NCBI GenBank assembly: GCA_036405135.1 | Contig: DASWYF010000040.1 | Span: 1-64,000 of the forward strand | Length of the DNA: 64,000 nt | From: Verrucomicrobiia bacterium | GTDB lineage: Bacteria > Verrucomicrobiota > Verrucomicrobiia > Limisphaerales > JAEYXS01 | Direction: 5' to 3' | Shown here: in pieces, positions 27,832 through 36,356 of the stretch | Position numbering within the stretch: position 1 is the stretch's first letter | How the letters are laid out: each line of letters begins with the position of its first letter | Made by a program: the position numbers and the translations under genes | The notes under the pieces: generated by a model | What the model was told of the DNA's origin: nothing | Database searches by the model: none | The model's input: only the letters and a program-made list of their open reading frames with translations

Positions 27832-28337
27832 ACGGACTCCAATTGCTCCAGACGTTTCTTGGTTTCTTTGATCTCGTCACGCAACTGCGCTGCGCGCTCG
27901 AAGTCTTCCTCGGTGATAGCCTTATCAAGTTCCTTCTGCATCTTCTTCAGCTTCTCGGAGACATCGCGTGTCTGGGCGATCGCCTTCGGAACCTTGCCCT
28001 TATGCTGCACGCCCTTGTGCATGGACTTGAGCATGCTATCGAGCCCTTCAGCAAAGGTCTGGTAACAATCTGCACAACCGAAACGGCCGTTCTTCTTGAA
28101 GTCAGCTTGCGTGAAGCCGCATTGCGGGCACTTGATGTCCGCACCGCCGCCCGCCTGCTCCAGTTCTTGAGCGCTGCCCAAGCCAAGAAGAAGGTCGGCC
28201 AGCGAGAAGGTGCTCGGGTCACTGACACCCTTTTCCTTCGAGCAGGCTTCGCACAAGTCCACCTTCTGCATCTTGTCCCCTACGATCTGGGTCAGATGCA
28301 CGGTCGCTTCGTTTTGCTTACAGATGTTACAGAGCAT
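27828..28337 (-). CDS. mcsA: McsA-like activator of McsB (UvrB/UvrC-motif protein)
   Basis: A 169-aa zinc-binding partner of McsB. Two zinc-finger-like regions are visible: CNIC with CEAC near the N-terminus (residues 3-32), and CPQC with CADC in the middle. The C-terminal third is a UVR (UvrB/UvrC) coiled motif, LQ(K)ELDKAITEEDFERAAQLRDEI. This order matches Firmicute McsA (about 185 aa). The stop overlaps the mcsB start by 4 bp, so the two are translationally coupled, and ilvE lies only 6 bp upstream. Confidence 0.93.
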   Translation of the reverse strand: MLCNICKQNEATVHLTQIVGDKMQKVDLCEACSKEKGVSDPSTFSLADLLLGLGSAQELEQAGGGADIKCPQCGFTQADFKKNGRFGCADCYQTFAEGLDSMLKSMHKGVQHKGKVPKAIAQTRDVSEKLKKMQKELDKAITEEDFERAAQLRDEIKETKKRLEQLESV

Positions 28338-28343
28338 ATTCGG

Positions 28344-29219
28344 CTACTTCTTGAATATGGGCTCACCTGACACTTTCGTCAAAGCATGGTAGCGCTCCAC
28401 CAATTGCTTTGTGACAGGTCCCGGTGTGCCTTCGCCGATCACGCGTCCATCCACCTTCACCACCGGGATGAGTTCCGCGCCAGTGCCCGTGAGGAAGACC
28501 TCGTCAGCGTTGAATACATCATACCGCGTCAGGTTCGGCTCAGACACGGTCAGGCCCATTTCCTTCGCCAATTCCATCACCACGCCACGCGTGATGCCGT
28601 AGAGCGCGCCAGCGGACAGCGGCGGCGTCAGCAGATTGTTCCCCTTCACGAGGAAGATATTATCGCCTGTACACTCTGCCACATATCCCTCAGCATTCAA
28701 CATGATGGCCTCTTCCACGCCGCCATTGTTGGCTTCGATCTTGGCCAGGATGTTGTTCAGATAGTTCAAGGACTTGATCGCCGGGTTCACCGCGCTGTGC
28801 AGATTACGCGTCGTGGGCACCGTGATGATGTCCAAGCCCTTCTGATAAAACTCCGGCGGGTAAAGCTGGATCTTATCCGCGATGATGATAATGACCGGCT
28901 TCTTGCAACGCTTCGGGTTCAGCCCCAAACCGCCCGGACCACGAGTCACCACGAGGCGGATGTAACCATCACGCAACTTATTCGCGCGGCAGGTATCCAC
29001 GACGGCCTTCATCATCTCGGCGTGAGAGATGGGGATGTCCAGCAAGATGGCCTTGGCCGAATAATACAGACGGTCAATGTGTTCCTTCAGCTTGAATACG
29101 CGGCCATGATAGGCACGGATGCCCTCGAAAATGCCATCGCCATAGAGCAGGCCGTGATCAAACACGGACACAGTCGCGTTCTTCTCGCTGTAGTACTTGC
29201 CGTCGATATATATTTTCAT
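28344..29219 (-). CDS. ilvE: Branched-chain amino acid aminotransferase
   Basis: A 291-aa fold-type IV PLP enzyme of the last step in Val, Leu and Ile synthesis, cytoplasmic. Marks: VFDHGLLYGDGIFEGIR near residue 20, RLVVTRGPGG, the PLP-lysine region AIKSLNYLNN, EAIMLNAEGYVAECTGDNIF, and a late GTGAELIPV block. Length and start are normal for bacterial IlvE. It is the first gene before mcsA-mcsB on the minus strand and probably shares their transcript, which would be an odd pairing of amino-acid synthesis with protein quality control. A D-amino-acid aminotransferase is less likely given the block pattern. Confidence 0.92.
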   Translation of the reverse strand: MKIYIDGKYYSEKNATVSVFDHGLLYGDGIFEGIRAYHGRVFKLKEHIDRLYYSAKAILLDIPISHAEMMKAVVDTCRANKLRDGYIRLVVTRGPGGLGLNPKRCKKPVIIIIADKIQLYPPEFYQKGLDIITVPTTRNLHSAVNPAIKSLNYLNNILAKIEANNGGVEEAIMLNAEGYVAECTGDNIFLVKGNNLLTPPLSAGALYGITRGVVMELAKEMGLTVSEPNLTRYDVFNADEVFLTGTGAELIPVVKVDGRVIGEGTPGPVTKQLVERYHALTKVSGEPIFKK

Positions 29220-29309
29220 GTCAAAAACGAACTGACGTTAAGGGAAATTTTCATGGATGCGCAACAGGAATTGGAAGAAAGAAAACCCTCCCTCTCCGTT
29301 GCCAATCTC

Positions 29310-30002
29310 CTATTGGACAACGATTTGACCATCTACCAACCGCACCACACGCTCCGCTCGTTCGGCTACTTTGTCATCATGAGTGGCGATGACCATCGTG
29401 GTGCCCTGCTCTTTTTGCAATTCACGGAGCAAATCCATGATCTCGCCGCCGGTCTTAGAATCCAGATTGCCCGTAGGTTCATCCGCCAACAGAAGCGTGG
29501 GTTGATTCATCAAAGCCCGCGCAATCGCCACCCGCTGCTGTTCGCCACCGGAAAGCTCCGTAGGTCGATGATCCAAACGATGCGCCAACCCCACTCGTGT
29601 CAACACGGCCCGACCACGCTTCTCTGCTTCATCGGCTGACATGCGCATGAGCCGCCCCGGCACGCAAACATTCTCCAACGCATCCAGCTCCGGGAGCAAA
29701 TGGTAAGATTGAAAAATGAATCCCATCCGCTTACCCCGCAAATTCGCCAGCGAACTGCCGGACATCTTCGTCAGTTCTAGATTTTCAAAGTGGATGTCAC
29801 CTGCATCAGCCTGGTCCAGCCCGCCCAGCAAATGCAAGAGCGTGCTCTTACCGGCGCCGGAAGCACCTTGCAGCGCCACGAACTCGCCACGTTGAACTGT
29901 CAGCGAGACGCCTTTCAACACCTCGATCTGCCGTTTGCCGATCTGATAGCTCTTCCGCACATTTACGGCGGAGAGCAACTGCTGTGGCGTGGCGTTACTC
30001 AT
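29310..30002 (-). CDS. lolD: Lipoprotein-releasing ABC transporter ATPase
   Basis: A 230-aa ABC ATPase: GASGAGKSTLLHLLGG (Walker A), LSGGEQQRVAIARAL (signature), LLADEPTGNLDSKTG (Walker B) and a late ATHD switch. Size and sequence fit LolD/MacB-type ATPases. Its start overlaps the permease gene end by 8 bp, supporting a LolC/E-LolD complex that extracts lipoproteins from the inner membrane for outer-membrane delivery. FtsE or MacB ATPases are alternatives, but the neighbour is a LolC-type permease. Confidence 0.92.
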   Translation of the reverse strand: MSNATPQQLLSAVNVRKSYQIGKRQIEVLKGVSLTVQRGEFVALQGASGAGKSTLLHLLGGLDQADAGDIHFENLELTKMSGSSLANLRGKRMGFIFQSYHLLPELDALENVCVPGRLMRMSADEAEKRGRAVLTRVGLAHRLDHRPTELSGGEQQRVAIARALMNQPTLLLADEPTGNLDSKTGGEIMDLLRELQKEQGTTMVIATHDDKVAERAERVVRLVDGQIVVQ

Positions 30003-31263
30003 GGCGCAAGGCCTCCACAGGTTTCATTCTTGCCGCGATGTATGCCGGAATAACCCCCGCCCCTAGAGAGATCAACAAGGAACCAAAACCGATGATCACC
30101 AAGTCACTCGGGATGATAAGCACGGGCAAGTTGTAGAGTTGATAGATACCGGCATCTAACAAGTTTGAACCCGTGATCTTGTTCATCAGCCCCAAGAATT
30201 CATTCCGCCAATGCAGAGCCGTGAATCCGAGTGCAAATCCGGTCCCCACACCGAGCGCACCCACAAAAGTGCTCTGAATCAGAAACAGGCTCATGATCTG
30301 GCTTCTGGAAGCACCCAAAGCTTTTAAGATGCCGATCTCATGAGTCTTCTGCACCACAAAGGTGATGAGTGAACACGTGATGCAGAACGATGCGACGATC
30401 ACGATGAAGAACAGCAAGAAGCGGATCATGTTCTTCTCTACGACTAACGCAGAAAAAAGCGTCTCGTTCTCCTCCATCCATGTCACCACGCCATAGTTGG
30501 AACCCAATTCAGCCATCAATTCATCCTGGGCAGCACGTGCATCGAGTGGATCTTTCAACTTGATCATCAGGCCATGGATGCTGTCCTTCAGTGCATACAG
30601 GTCCTGAGCATTCTCCAAAGACGAGACGATGAATTGTGAGTTGAAGTCTGCAAAACCCACATCGAAAATCCCTTTGATCTCATAGTCTTCCGGCAGGGGC
30701 AGCTCATCGCCTTCCTTCCTCTTTTCAAATGCATCCTGCAAAACCACCGGCGAGTAGACCGCCAGCCTGTCACCTACATCCAATTGCAAGGTGCGCGCGA
30801 GATCGATGCCGATCACCAGTCCGTACCCGCTAAAATCATAGCTTCCACGCACGATGCTGTTGGAAAGCACGCTGACTGAAGTCTCCATCTGCGGATCGAT
30901 GCCCCGCAGATAAGGCGCATCAATGGCCTGCTTGCCGCTTTGTCGTTCCGTCCGGATCATCACCTTGCCCATCACAAAAGGCGCGACCCCGGCGATGTGC
31001 GGATTCTTCTCCACCTTGCTCCGCACCAGCGCCCAATCTTCCATCGTGTCCTCATATTTGAACACCTTGAGATGCGCACTGAAGCCGATGATCTTCTCGT
31101 GCCACTCCTTGTCGAACCCGCTCATCACACTGATGACGATGATGAGGATGGCCACACCGAGCGTGATGCCTATCGTCGAAAGCAGCGTGATCGCCGACAC
31201 ATACGTCCGCTTGGGACGCAGGTAGCGCAACGCCAGCATTAACTCAAAGGGCAGTCGTGACAC
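29995..31263 (-). CDS. lolC: Lipoprotein-releasing permease LolC/LolE
   Basis: A 422-aa inner-membrane permease. The N-terminal LMLALRYLRPKRTYVSAITLLS segment and first helix are typical of LolC/E. A long periplasmic MacB-like domain (about 45-265) follows, and then three C-terminal helices with the FtsX fold (FFIVIVASFCITCSLITF, HEIGILKALGASRSQIMSLF). Only one permease gene is present, so the complex may be a homodimer or its partner is elsewhere. It overlaps lolD downstream by 8 bp. Confidence 0.92.
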   Translation of the reverse strand: MSRLPFELMLALRYLRPKRTYVSAITLLSTIGITLGVAILIIVISVMSGFDKEWHEKIIGFSAHLKVFKYEDTMEDWALVRSKVEKNPHIAGVAPFVMGKVMIRTERQSGKQAIDAPYLRGIDPQMETSVSVLSNSIVRGSYDFSGYGLVIGIDLARTLQLDVGDRLAVYSPVVLQDAFEKRKEGDELPLPEDYEIKGIFDVGFADFNSQFIVSSLENAQDLYALKDSIHGLMIKLKDPLDARAAQDELMAELGSNYGVVTWMEENETLFSALVVEKNMIRFLLFFIVIVASFCITCSLITFVVQKTHEIGILKALGASRSQIMSLFLIQSTFVGALGVGTGFALGFTALHWRNEFLGLMNKITGSNLLDAGIYQLYNLPVLIIPSDLVIIGFGSLLISLGAGVIPAYIAARMKPVEALRHE

Positions 31264-31320
31264 GCGGGCAACCTAGTAGCCAGTTGCAAAAAAGCAAAAA
31301 GAAATCCGCAAACCATCCAA

Positions 31321-32715
31321 TCATTCTGGATCACCAAAAGCTCCCAAGAATAACGGCTCTTTGGTGGAAAGCTCTCGACTTCGCTGATGAGGCACATACT
31401 CGTGCGCCAGCACCTGATCACTCTTTGACCACGCTGCGCCCCCTTTCAGCAAAAGTGAACCAGCCTTCAATCGATAATTCTCCCGTGTGAGATTTGCAAA
31501 GCCCGGATTATTTCCGGTCATGCAAGTTTCCTGGCCGCTCAGGTCGCCCTTCAGCAACCCACGCGCAGGAACCCACCCTGTCTTGAACCAGCAATTTTGC
31601 AACTTCGCAGTCCCCCTACCATCCAAAATCGCCAGGTTATTTCCGCTACCGGCCACATACACGATGTTGTTGCGGCAATCGACTGTCTCTTCGCCTGAGG
31701 AAAGACGGAATAGCATCGTGGGACTTGTGCGACTGGAAACCACGGTGTTGTTGTAGAAGCGGAGCGTGCCTTGCCGATACCATGCCGTCTTCCCGCTATC
31801 TCCACCATAATGAACGATCTGGCTGTTTCCATCCCCTTCGCGCTCGATCAAAATGTTTCCATACACCCACGTTTCACGATATGCCGGATCATTGCGCAGA
31901 ATTTCGCTATCTGAAGCATCCACGAGATCCAATTGGCGATTGCCACCCTCCAGCCAGTTGTGCCTTACGACCAATCCAGCCGACCGGTCTTTCAGATTGT
32001 TCCCCAAGCAACCCGCCCGTAACGGACCAAATCGATTGAATTGAAATGTCAGACCTTGCGCCGCTGTGTAACTGTTGTGCTCATAGATGCTGCCTTCGAT
32101 ACCGTTGTAGTAGATGTAGCTTTTCTCGAGCACGATATTCTTGCACTGATGACTGGTGAAGAACCCATTGCCGCTATCATGCATGGTGCAGTTGCGGATG
32201 GTGATGTATTCGCCCTTCTCAATGAAAATGGGCGAAGCCTTCTTCTCGTAAACGGCTTTACCTTCCCTTCCGGTGAATTCATAGGGTGGACGGGCGCTGC
32301 GTATCTCTAGATTCTCAACCACGATATATTGCGGCGTGGTGTCTTTAGGTATGTTCGCTCCACCGATCTTGATGACCGATCTGCCTTCACTCCAGAAATT
32401 CAGATCCTTGCGCGTCGTGGCATTCCGACCATCAATGATCGGCAACTTGCCATATTCATTCGGCACTCCTTGCACCGTGATTGGCTTGTCTTTCTCCCCC
32501 TGACGGCAGATCACCCACTTGTTCCGATACGGCTCTGGACGCCAGTAAATCTTCACCATATCACCGGGCATCAAGGATTCCCACGGCACCGCATCTGGAT
32601 CGGCCAAGGTTTTGCCGGGACCCACTTCATAGACGGCGGCTTTGACCGCATTGAAACCGAACAGATGAATCGTAAAAACGAACAACACTGCCCACGATGA
32701 TGTCTTGGGACTCAC
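31321..32715 (-). CDS. Secreted right-handed parallel beta-helix protein
   Basis: A 464-aa exported protein. GTG 32715 is preferred because the signal peptide then starts near VSPKTSSWAVLFVFTI; an ATG at 32799 would add 28 residues before it. The mature part opens with an AVYEVGPGKTLADPDAVPW segment like many beta-helix glycan-binding or lyase proteins. It contains short turns typical of right-handed parallel beta-helices (YIVVENLEI, YITIRNCTMHDSGNGFF, NIVLEKSYIYYNG). Such proteins bind or cleave polysaccharides, but no catalytic residue could be identified, so lyase activity is not claimed. Upstream lies a 1.2-kb gene-free stretch. Confidence 0.8.
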   Translation of the reverse strand: MSPKTSSWAVLFVFTIHLFGFNAVKAAVYEVGPGKTLADPDAVPWESLMPGDMVKIYWRPEPYRNKWVICRQGEKDKPITVQGVPNEYGKLPIIDGRNATTRKDLNFWSEGRSVIKIGGANIPKDTTPQYIVVENLEIRSARPPYEFTGREGKAVYEKKASPIFIEKGEYITIRNCTMHDSGNGFFTSHQCKNIVLEKSYIYYNGIEGSIYEHNSYTAAQGLTFQFNRFGPLRAGCLGNNLKDRSAGLVVRHNWLEGGNRQLDLVDASDSEILRNDPAYRETWVYGNILIEREGDGNSQIVHYGGDSGKTAWYRQGTLRFYNNTVVSSRTSPTMLFRLSSGEETVDCRNNIVYVAGSGNNLAILDGRGTAKLQNCWFKTGWVPARGLLKGDLSGQETCMTGNNPGFANLTRENYRLKAGSLLLKGGAAWSKSDQVLAHEYVPHQRSRELSTKEPLFLGAFGDPE

Positions 32716-33137
32716 ACTCGAAATGTGCGCCACGCGACATCGAATGCCAAGTGCAACCTGCCAGCAGATCAACCGGACGCATCCTGACACTATCCCCATG
32801 TACTGCCGGAATCCTGCCGGCAGTTTCAGTCGCCGCTGCGGCTCTTGCCCGTCTCCCTCTTGATGACAATGTCAGGGTGCGCCCCGGCTAGCCGGTTTCA
32901 CCCCGGACCAATCAACGTCCGAAAGTGACCCCGGCTACCACGGGCTCACCATTTCTTCATTCACTCTTCTTAATTCTTCATTCCCCGAAGTCGCCTTCCC
33001 GCCCGATCCGATCAATGTGACACTCCCCGATAGCATCCTGTCCTGCGGCACTGTAGCCACCAGTCCACACCAATCAGATCGAAACCCTCGCCAGCCACTT
33101 CACGTTAACCTATCAAAACGAACAAAGACTCACATTT

Positions 33138-33180
33138 CCCTCTCCTCCATTCGGAATGGAGGAGAGGGTCAGGGAGAGGA
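33138..33180. repeat. CCCTCTCCTCC hairpin repeat
   Basis: A perfect 14-bp stem: CCCTCTCCTCCATT (33138-33151), a CGG loop, then AATGGAGGAGAGGG (33155-33168), followed by TCAGGGAGAGGAG. It shares the CCCTCTCC/GGAGAGGG core and the trailing GAGGAG phrase with 1764-1815. No T-run follows, so a terminator role is doubtful. Confidence 0.7.
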
Positions 33181-33200
33181 GGCGCTTAACACCTCTTTTC

Positions 33201-33234
33201 CCATCTGTGTTTATCTGTGTCCATCTGTGGTTAA
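33201..33234. repeat. Phrase repeat, ATCTGTG x3 with 10-bp period
   Basis: Three consecutive 10-bp units, CCATCTGTGT, TTATCTGTGT and CCATCTGTGG, then TTAA. The ATCTGTG core recurs at exact 10-bp spacing, about one DNA helical turn, so a bound protein would see the same face three times. It is related to the copies at 181-256 and 9630-9662. Confidence 0.7.
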
Positions 33235-33488
33235 ACAGAGAACCTATGTCAAAGAGCAATGAAACCACCCGACCCCTGTGCCATACCGACTTCTCCCCCT
33301 CTACGATTGAGAGTTCAAATTCAGCGAGCGCTTGAAACCCGGCTGGTTCCGCAGTGAGTACGATAGTCAGACTAAACTTCAGTCCGACTTCAGGATTCCC
33401 CGGTCCCATTCTCGACCGGCGTCCCTTTCCCCCTCCAGCTTACGAGCCCCAATCCACACGCCCGATACACCCACAGATCCTGAAACAT

Positions 33489-33516
33489 GGTAGGGCGAGG
33501 CTCCCGACGAGCCCTG
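33489..33516. repeat. GGTAGGGC palindromic repeat
   Basis: GGTAGGGCGAGGCTCCCGACGAGCCC. GGGC(G/C)AGGCTC and GACGAGCCC form an imperfect hairpin. It resembles GGTAGGGCCCGCTG...CAGCGGGCC at 56087-56115 (same GGTAGGGC opening, different stem). Confidence 0.45.
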
Positions 33517-33690
33517 ACTATTTCACACAACTGCCCCACCGAACTTCAGAGCAGAGACTTCGAAGCTAAAAGCGCTTTTCGCACTTCCCACTTCTCACCT
33601 CGCCCCTTTCCTGACGGTTCCATAAGGAATTGCCAAAACGATTCCATCGAACCATTCAGCGGGGATTTTTGGCTCTTTCCTTGTTCCCAA

Positions 33691-33720
33691 TTCAAAACTT
33701 AAAACTGAGAACTTAAAATT
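33691..33720. repeat. Phrase repeat, AAAACTTAAAACTGAGAACTTAAAA type
   Basis: TTCAAAACTTAAAACTGAGAACTTAAAATT, a run of AACTT/AACTG phrases related to 16291-16320 and to the arms at 49013-49158. It lies in the 1.2-kb gene-free stretch before lptD's stop. Confidence 0.5.
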
Positions 33721-33939
33721 ACCTCAAGCCCTTCCTTTACCAACAACGAGTTGTCAGCAATCCCACTATCCACCACCCCAACCACTCAAACCACCGAAAT
33801 CTATTATCCCACAGCGACATTTCTCCCAACCCGTTCAATAAGAGGAAAATCCAATCAAACATTTCCCTCTTTTCCCCGTTTTTACCCGGCCAGCAATTCT
33901 CCGGTTTTAAACTAAGTTAAAACTTTGCACCGTTCGCGC

Positions 33940-33970
33940 TGAAAGCTGAACACTGAAAACTGGGCACTTA
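33940..33970. repeat. Phrase repeat, GAAAGCTGAACACTGAAAACT type
   Basis: TGAAAGCTGAACACTGAAAACTGGGCACTTA. Of all copies in the window it is the closest to 16291-16320. It ends 10 bp from the lptD stop codon, so it could affect the 3' end of that transcript. Confidence 0.5.
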
Positions 33971-33979
33971 TTCTCTTTA

Positions 33980-36169
33980 TCAACCACCGATCAGATAAGA
34001 AGGCGACACATCATCACTGCCCAGACCAAACCGAGGAAATGCCTTTAGCGAGAACGTGACCGCGATCGTATAATCATCCTCCTGCCCGAAGCGGCCTTGG
34101 CGCACCCGGAACGTGAGCGCCGTCGTCCAGCTCCGCATATCGCGATACAGCGTGTAATATTGCTCTTCGAGCTGGCCATCACGCGCCTCGAAATGATGCG
34201 AGATACGCGCCGCCCAGTTCTCGTTCAAACGATAGTAGAGCACGCTGCTCAGCAGATTGTGACCACTGTTCGGCCCGAACAAAACCGGATCATCACGCAA
34301 GTAGCGGTGCCCCAAGCTCAAACTCCAGCGGCTGCCGGGCTTGAACGTCGCCGTGTGATACGCCTGCCGGAACCAGCCGTTATCCAGCGAGTAGCGCAAT
34401 TCAGAATTTAACACCAGCCAGTTGCGCGGCTTGAGATCCAAGTCAGAAAACAGATCGGCAAACGTCCCCTGCCCGTTGCGCGGATTCAAACGCCAGTCGG
34501 TATACAGCGCCCAGTTCACGAGATTCTCCAATTGTCCTTCGCGCTTGGTCTGCAGTTTGTTCCGCCAGCCAAAGCGGAAAACATTTTGCGCATCGATTGA
34601 ATCCACAGAATTGAAATCCGGGAAATCGATCGGCGTCAGTTCAAAGCTCGGTTGCAGATAGTCGAACTGCGGAAGCTCACGCGGTTCGGCATTAGGCGTG
34701 GGCACGTACACATAGTTGATCGATGGCTCCATGATGTGACGCAAACCATCCACTTGGAAAAACTTGTTCTGCGATTCCTTCCACAAGCGGGAAACTTTGA
34801 AGGACACCTCCGCCCCCGTATTGAACACGCCACGGTTCTCCTCTTCCAAAGTAGAACCAAAACCATCCGTCTCGCTATAGTGGGTGAAGCGACCGCCCGC
34901 ACGAGGCGTGAAATTCAACCAGCCGAAATAAGTCTGCGGCAGGGTGATTTGGTGATACGTGTCCGCGCGGGAGGCCTGGAACTCGTTGAAGAGATTATGT
35001 CCGAACTGACGGCGGTAATATCCCGCCGTGCTCTCCGTCTCATAATACAAAGGCAGATCGCCAAGTTGCTGGCGCATTCCCGCCAGTTTGATCTCCGGCA
35101 GGCGCTCGACCGTATCAAAGAAATCATTCACCTGCGGCTGGGCATAAGCGCTGAGGCTGAAGTTACGCCAGAAGTAACCCGTCTCCAGGAACGTGATCGG
35201 CTGGATGTTCTTCTCGTATTCTTCCTCGAAGAAATCGCGGATCATGAACTCATCGCTCTGATAACGGACACTCGCCTGGGCAAAGAAATTGGTCCGCAGG
35301 TTGAGCTGATGATTGAAAGAGATGCGGTCGCGGAAATCGCTCAGCGGCTGGTTGATGGCATTGAGGCGGGCATCCTCGTCACGGGTCGCGTAATATTTGA
35401 ATTCACCGATACCGAACTTGCCGAGGTTATACTTGAAATCAGGTCCGCCACCCACGCCGCGTTTCTGGCGATAATCGACGTGGACTGAACCATCCAGATT
35501 CGTGTTACCATACCAGTTGTAAGTCGTCAGCATGTACGGACCATAGAGACTGCGGTAACCCGGAGTGAGCACGATGTTGTTCGGATGCCGGTCCAGATGC
35601 CGTTTGTAGTACGGCCAGTAAAACACCGGCACGTCTCCGAGATAAACTGTCGCGCTTTTCGCCTCGATATATTTGCCCGGAACGATCGTGAGCGACTTGG
35701 CCTTGATCTTGTATCCCGGATCTTCGACGTCGTCTGTGGTCAGCGTTCCGTAGTAGGCCGTGTAAACTTCATTCGTGCCATCACCTGCGAGAGAGAATCC
35801 GCTCGCGTAAAACGGATTGTAACCTGTGCGAAATTCCTCCGCCTTCAACTGCTTGGTGAGGAAGTTGTATTCCAGCTTCTCACCACGCCACATGGCACCT
35901 TCATGCTCCAGCACCACTGCCCCCTCAGCCGTAGCCCACCCGGTTTTCTGATTGAGGGAAAGACGGTTGGCCGTGAGGATCGTAGGCCCACGTTTCACCC
36001 GTCCGCCCTTTTCGGTGGACGCGATGCCGTTGGCGAGATCATAGCTGAACTCGCCTTTGTCCGTCAGTGATTCAAATTCCCAATTAGTCGTGGCGGATTC
36101 AGCGGCATAGCCCACTTGGACCATGCCCAATGCCAAAACCGTCAAAACCAGCCACAGGAGCTTTCTCAT
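33980..36169 (-). CDS. lptD: LPS-assembly outer-membrane protein LptD
   Basis: A 729-aa outer-membrane protein. MRKLLWLVLTVLALG is the signal peptide. An N-terminal OstA/LptA-like beta-jellyroll (about 40-180, with LTANRLSLNQKTGWATAEGAV and GYKIKAKSLTIVPG) takes LPS from the Lpt bridge. A 500-residue region follows of alternating strands with aromatic ends, as in the 26-stranded barrel. The conserved PVFYWPYYKRH and a long tail of W/Y-rich barrel strands are present. Its presence means the organism builds LPS-like lipid in an outer membrane. The gene is solitary here, with no surA or lptE beside it. Confidence 0.9.
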   Translation of the reverse strand: MRKLLWLVLTVLALGMVQVGYAAESATTNWEFESLTDKGEFSYDLANGIASTEKGGRVKRGPTILTANRLSLNQKTGWATAEGAVVLEHEGAMWRGEKLEYNFLTKQLKAEEFRTGYNPFYASGFSLAGDGTNEVYTAYYGTLTTDDVEDPGYKIKAKSLTIVPGKYIEAKSATVYLGDVPVFYWPYYKRHLDRHPNNIVLTPGYRSLYGPYMLTTYNWYGNTNLDGSVHVDYRQKRGVGGGPDFKYNLGKFGIGEFKYYATRDEDARLNAINQPLSDFRDRISFNHQLNLRTNFFAQASVRYQSDEFMIRDFFEEEYEKNIQPITFLETGYFWRNFSLSAYAQPQVNDFFDTVERLPEIKLAGMRQQLGDLPLYYETESTAGYYRRQFGHNLFNEFQASRADTYHQITLPQTYFGWLNFTPRAGGRFTHYSETDGFGSTLEEENRGVFNTGAEVSFKVSRLWKESQNKFFQVDGLRHIMEPSINYVYVPTPNAEPRELPQFDYLQPSFELTPIDFPDFNSVDSIDAQNVFRFGWRNKLQTKREGQLENLVNWALYTDWRLNPRNGQGTFADLFSDLDLKPRNWLVLNSELRYSLDNGWFRQAYHTATFKPGSRWSLSLGHRYLRDDPVLFGPNSGHNLLSSVLYYRLNENWAARISHHFEARDGQLEEQYYTLYRDMRSWTTALTFRVRQGRFGQEDDYTIAVTFSLKAFPRFGLGSDDVSPSYLIGG

Positions 36170-36356
36170 TCAGGCCGGGAGGCTAAACAAAACTGCGGCC
36201 TGATGCCAAGGGCATTTACCGGGACAAAAAGACCTGCCTTTTGCCGGTTGACCGGAAATGTCGTGAAAGGCACTTTAAGTGTAGCCGGGATGGAGCGAGC
36301 AAAATATGAGAGCAGTCTCCCCATGCACTCGTAATACCTTTGGAAAGAGACAGGAT

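Larger units (their letters stand above)
32716..33979. other. 1.2-kb intergenic region with several short repeats
   Basis: No protein-coding gene can be supported. The longest open frames have unlike composition and no recognisable domain. The region instead holds five short repeats (33138-33180, 33201-33234, 33489-33516, 33691-33720 and 33940-33970) separated by C- and T-rich text. It may include decayed remnants of a gene. Promoters for the minus-strand beta-helix gene should lie at its left end. Confidence 0.6.

Noticed and set aside
28386-29639. A 417-codon open frame on the plus strand
   Set aside because: It runs antisense to ilvE and lolD, whose motifs are clear, and its translation has no domain. 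High GC keeps the opposite frames open.
32716-32799. ATG 32799 as start of the beta-helix gene
   Set aside because: It would place 28 residues before the signal peptide; kept as an alternative only.
33201-33234. CRISPR-like repeat
   Set aside because: Units are only 10 bp with no spacers.
34652-35488. A 278-codon open frame antisense to lptD
   Set aside because: It lies wholly inside lptD and looks like a mirror of barrel codons.
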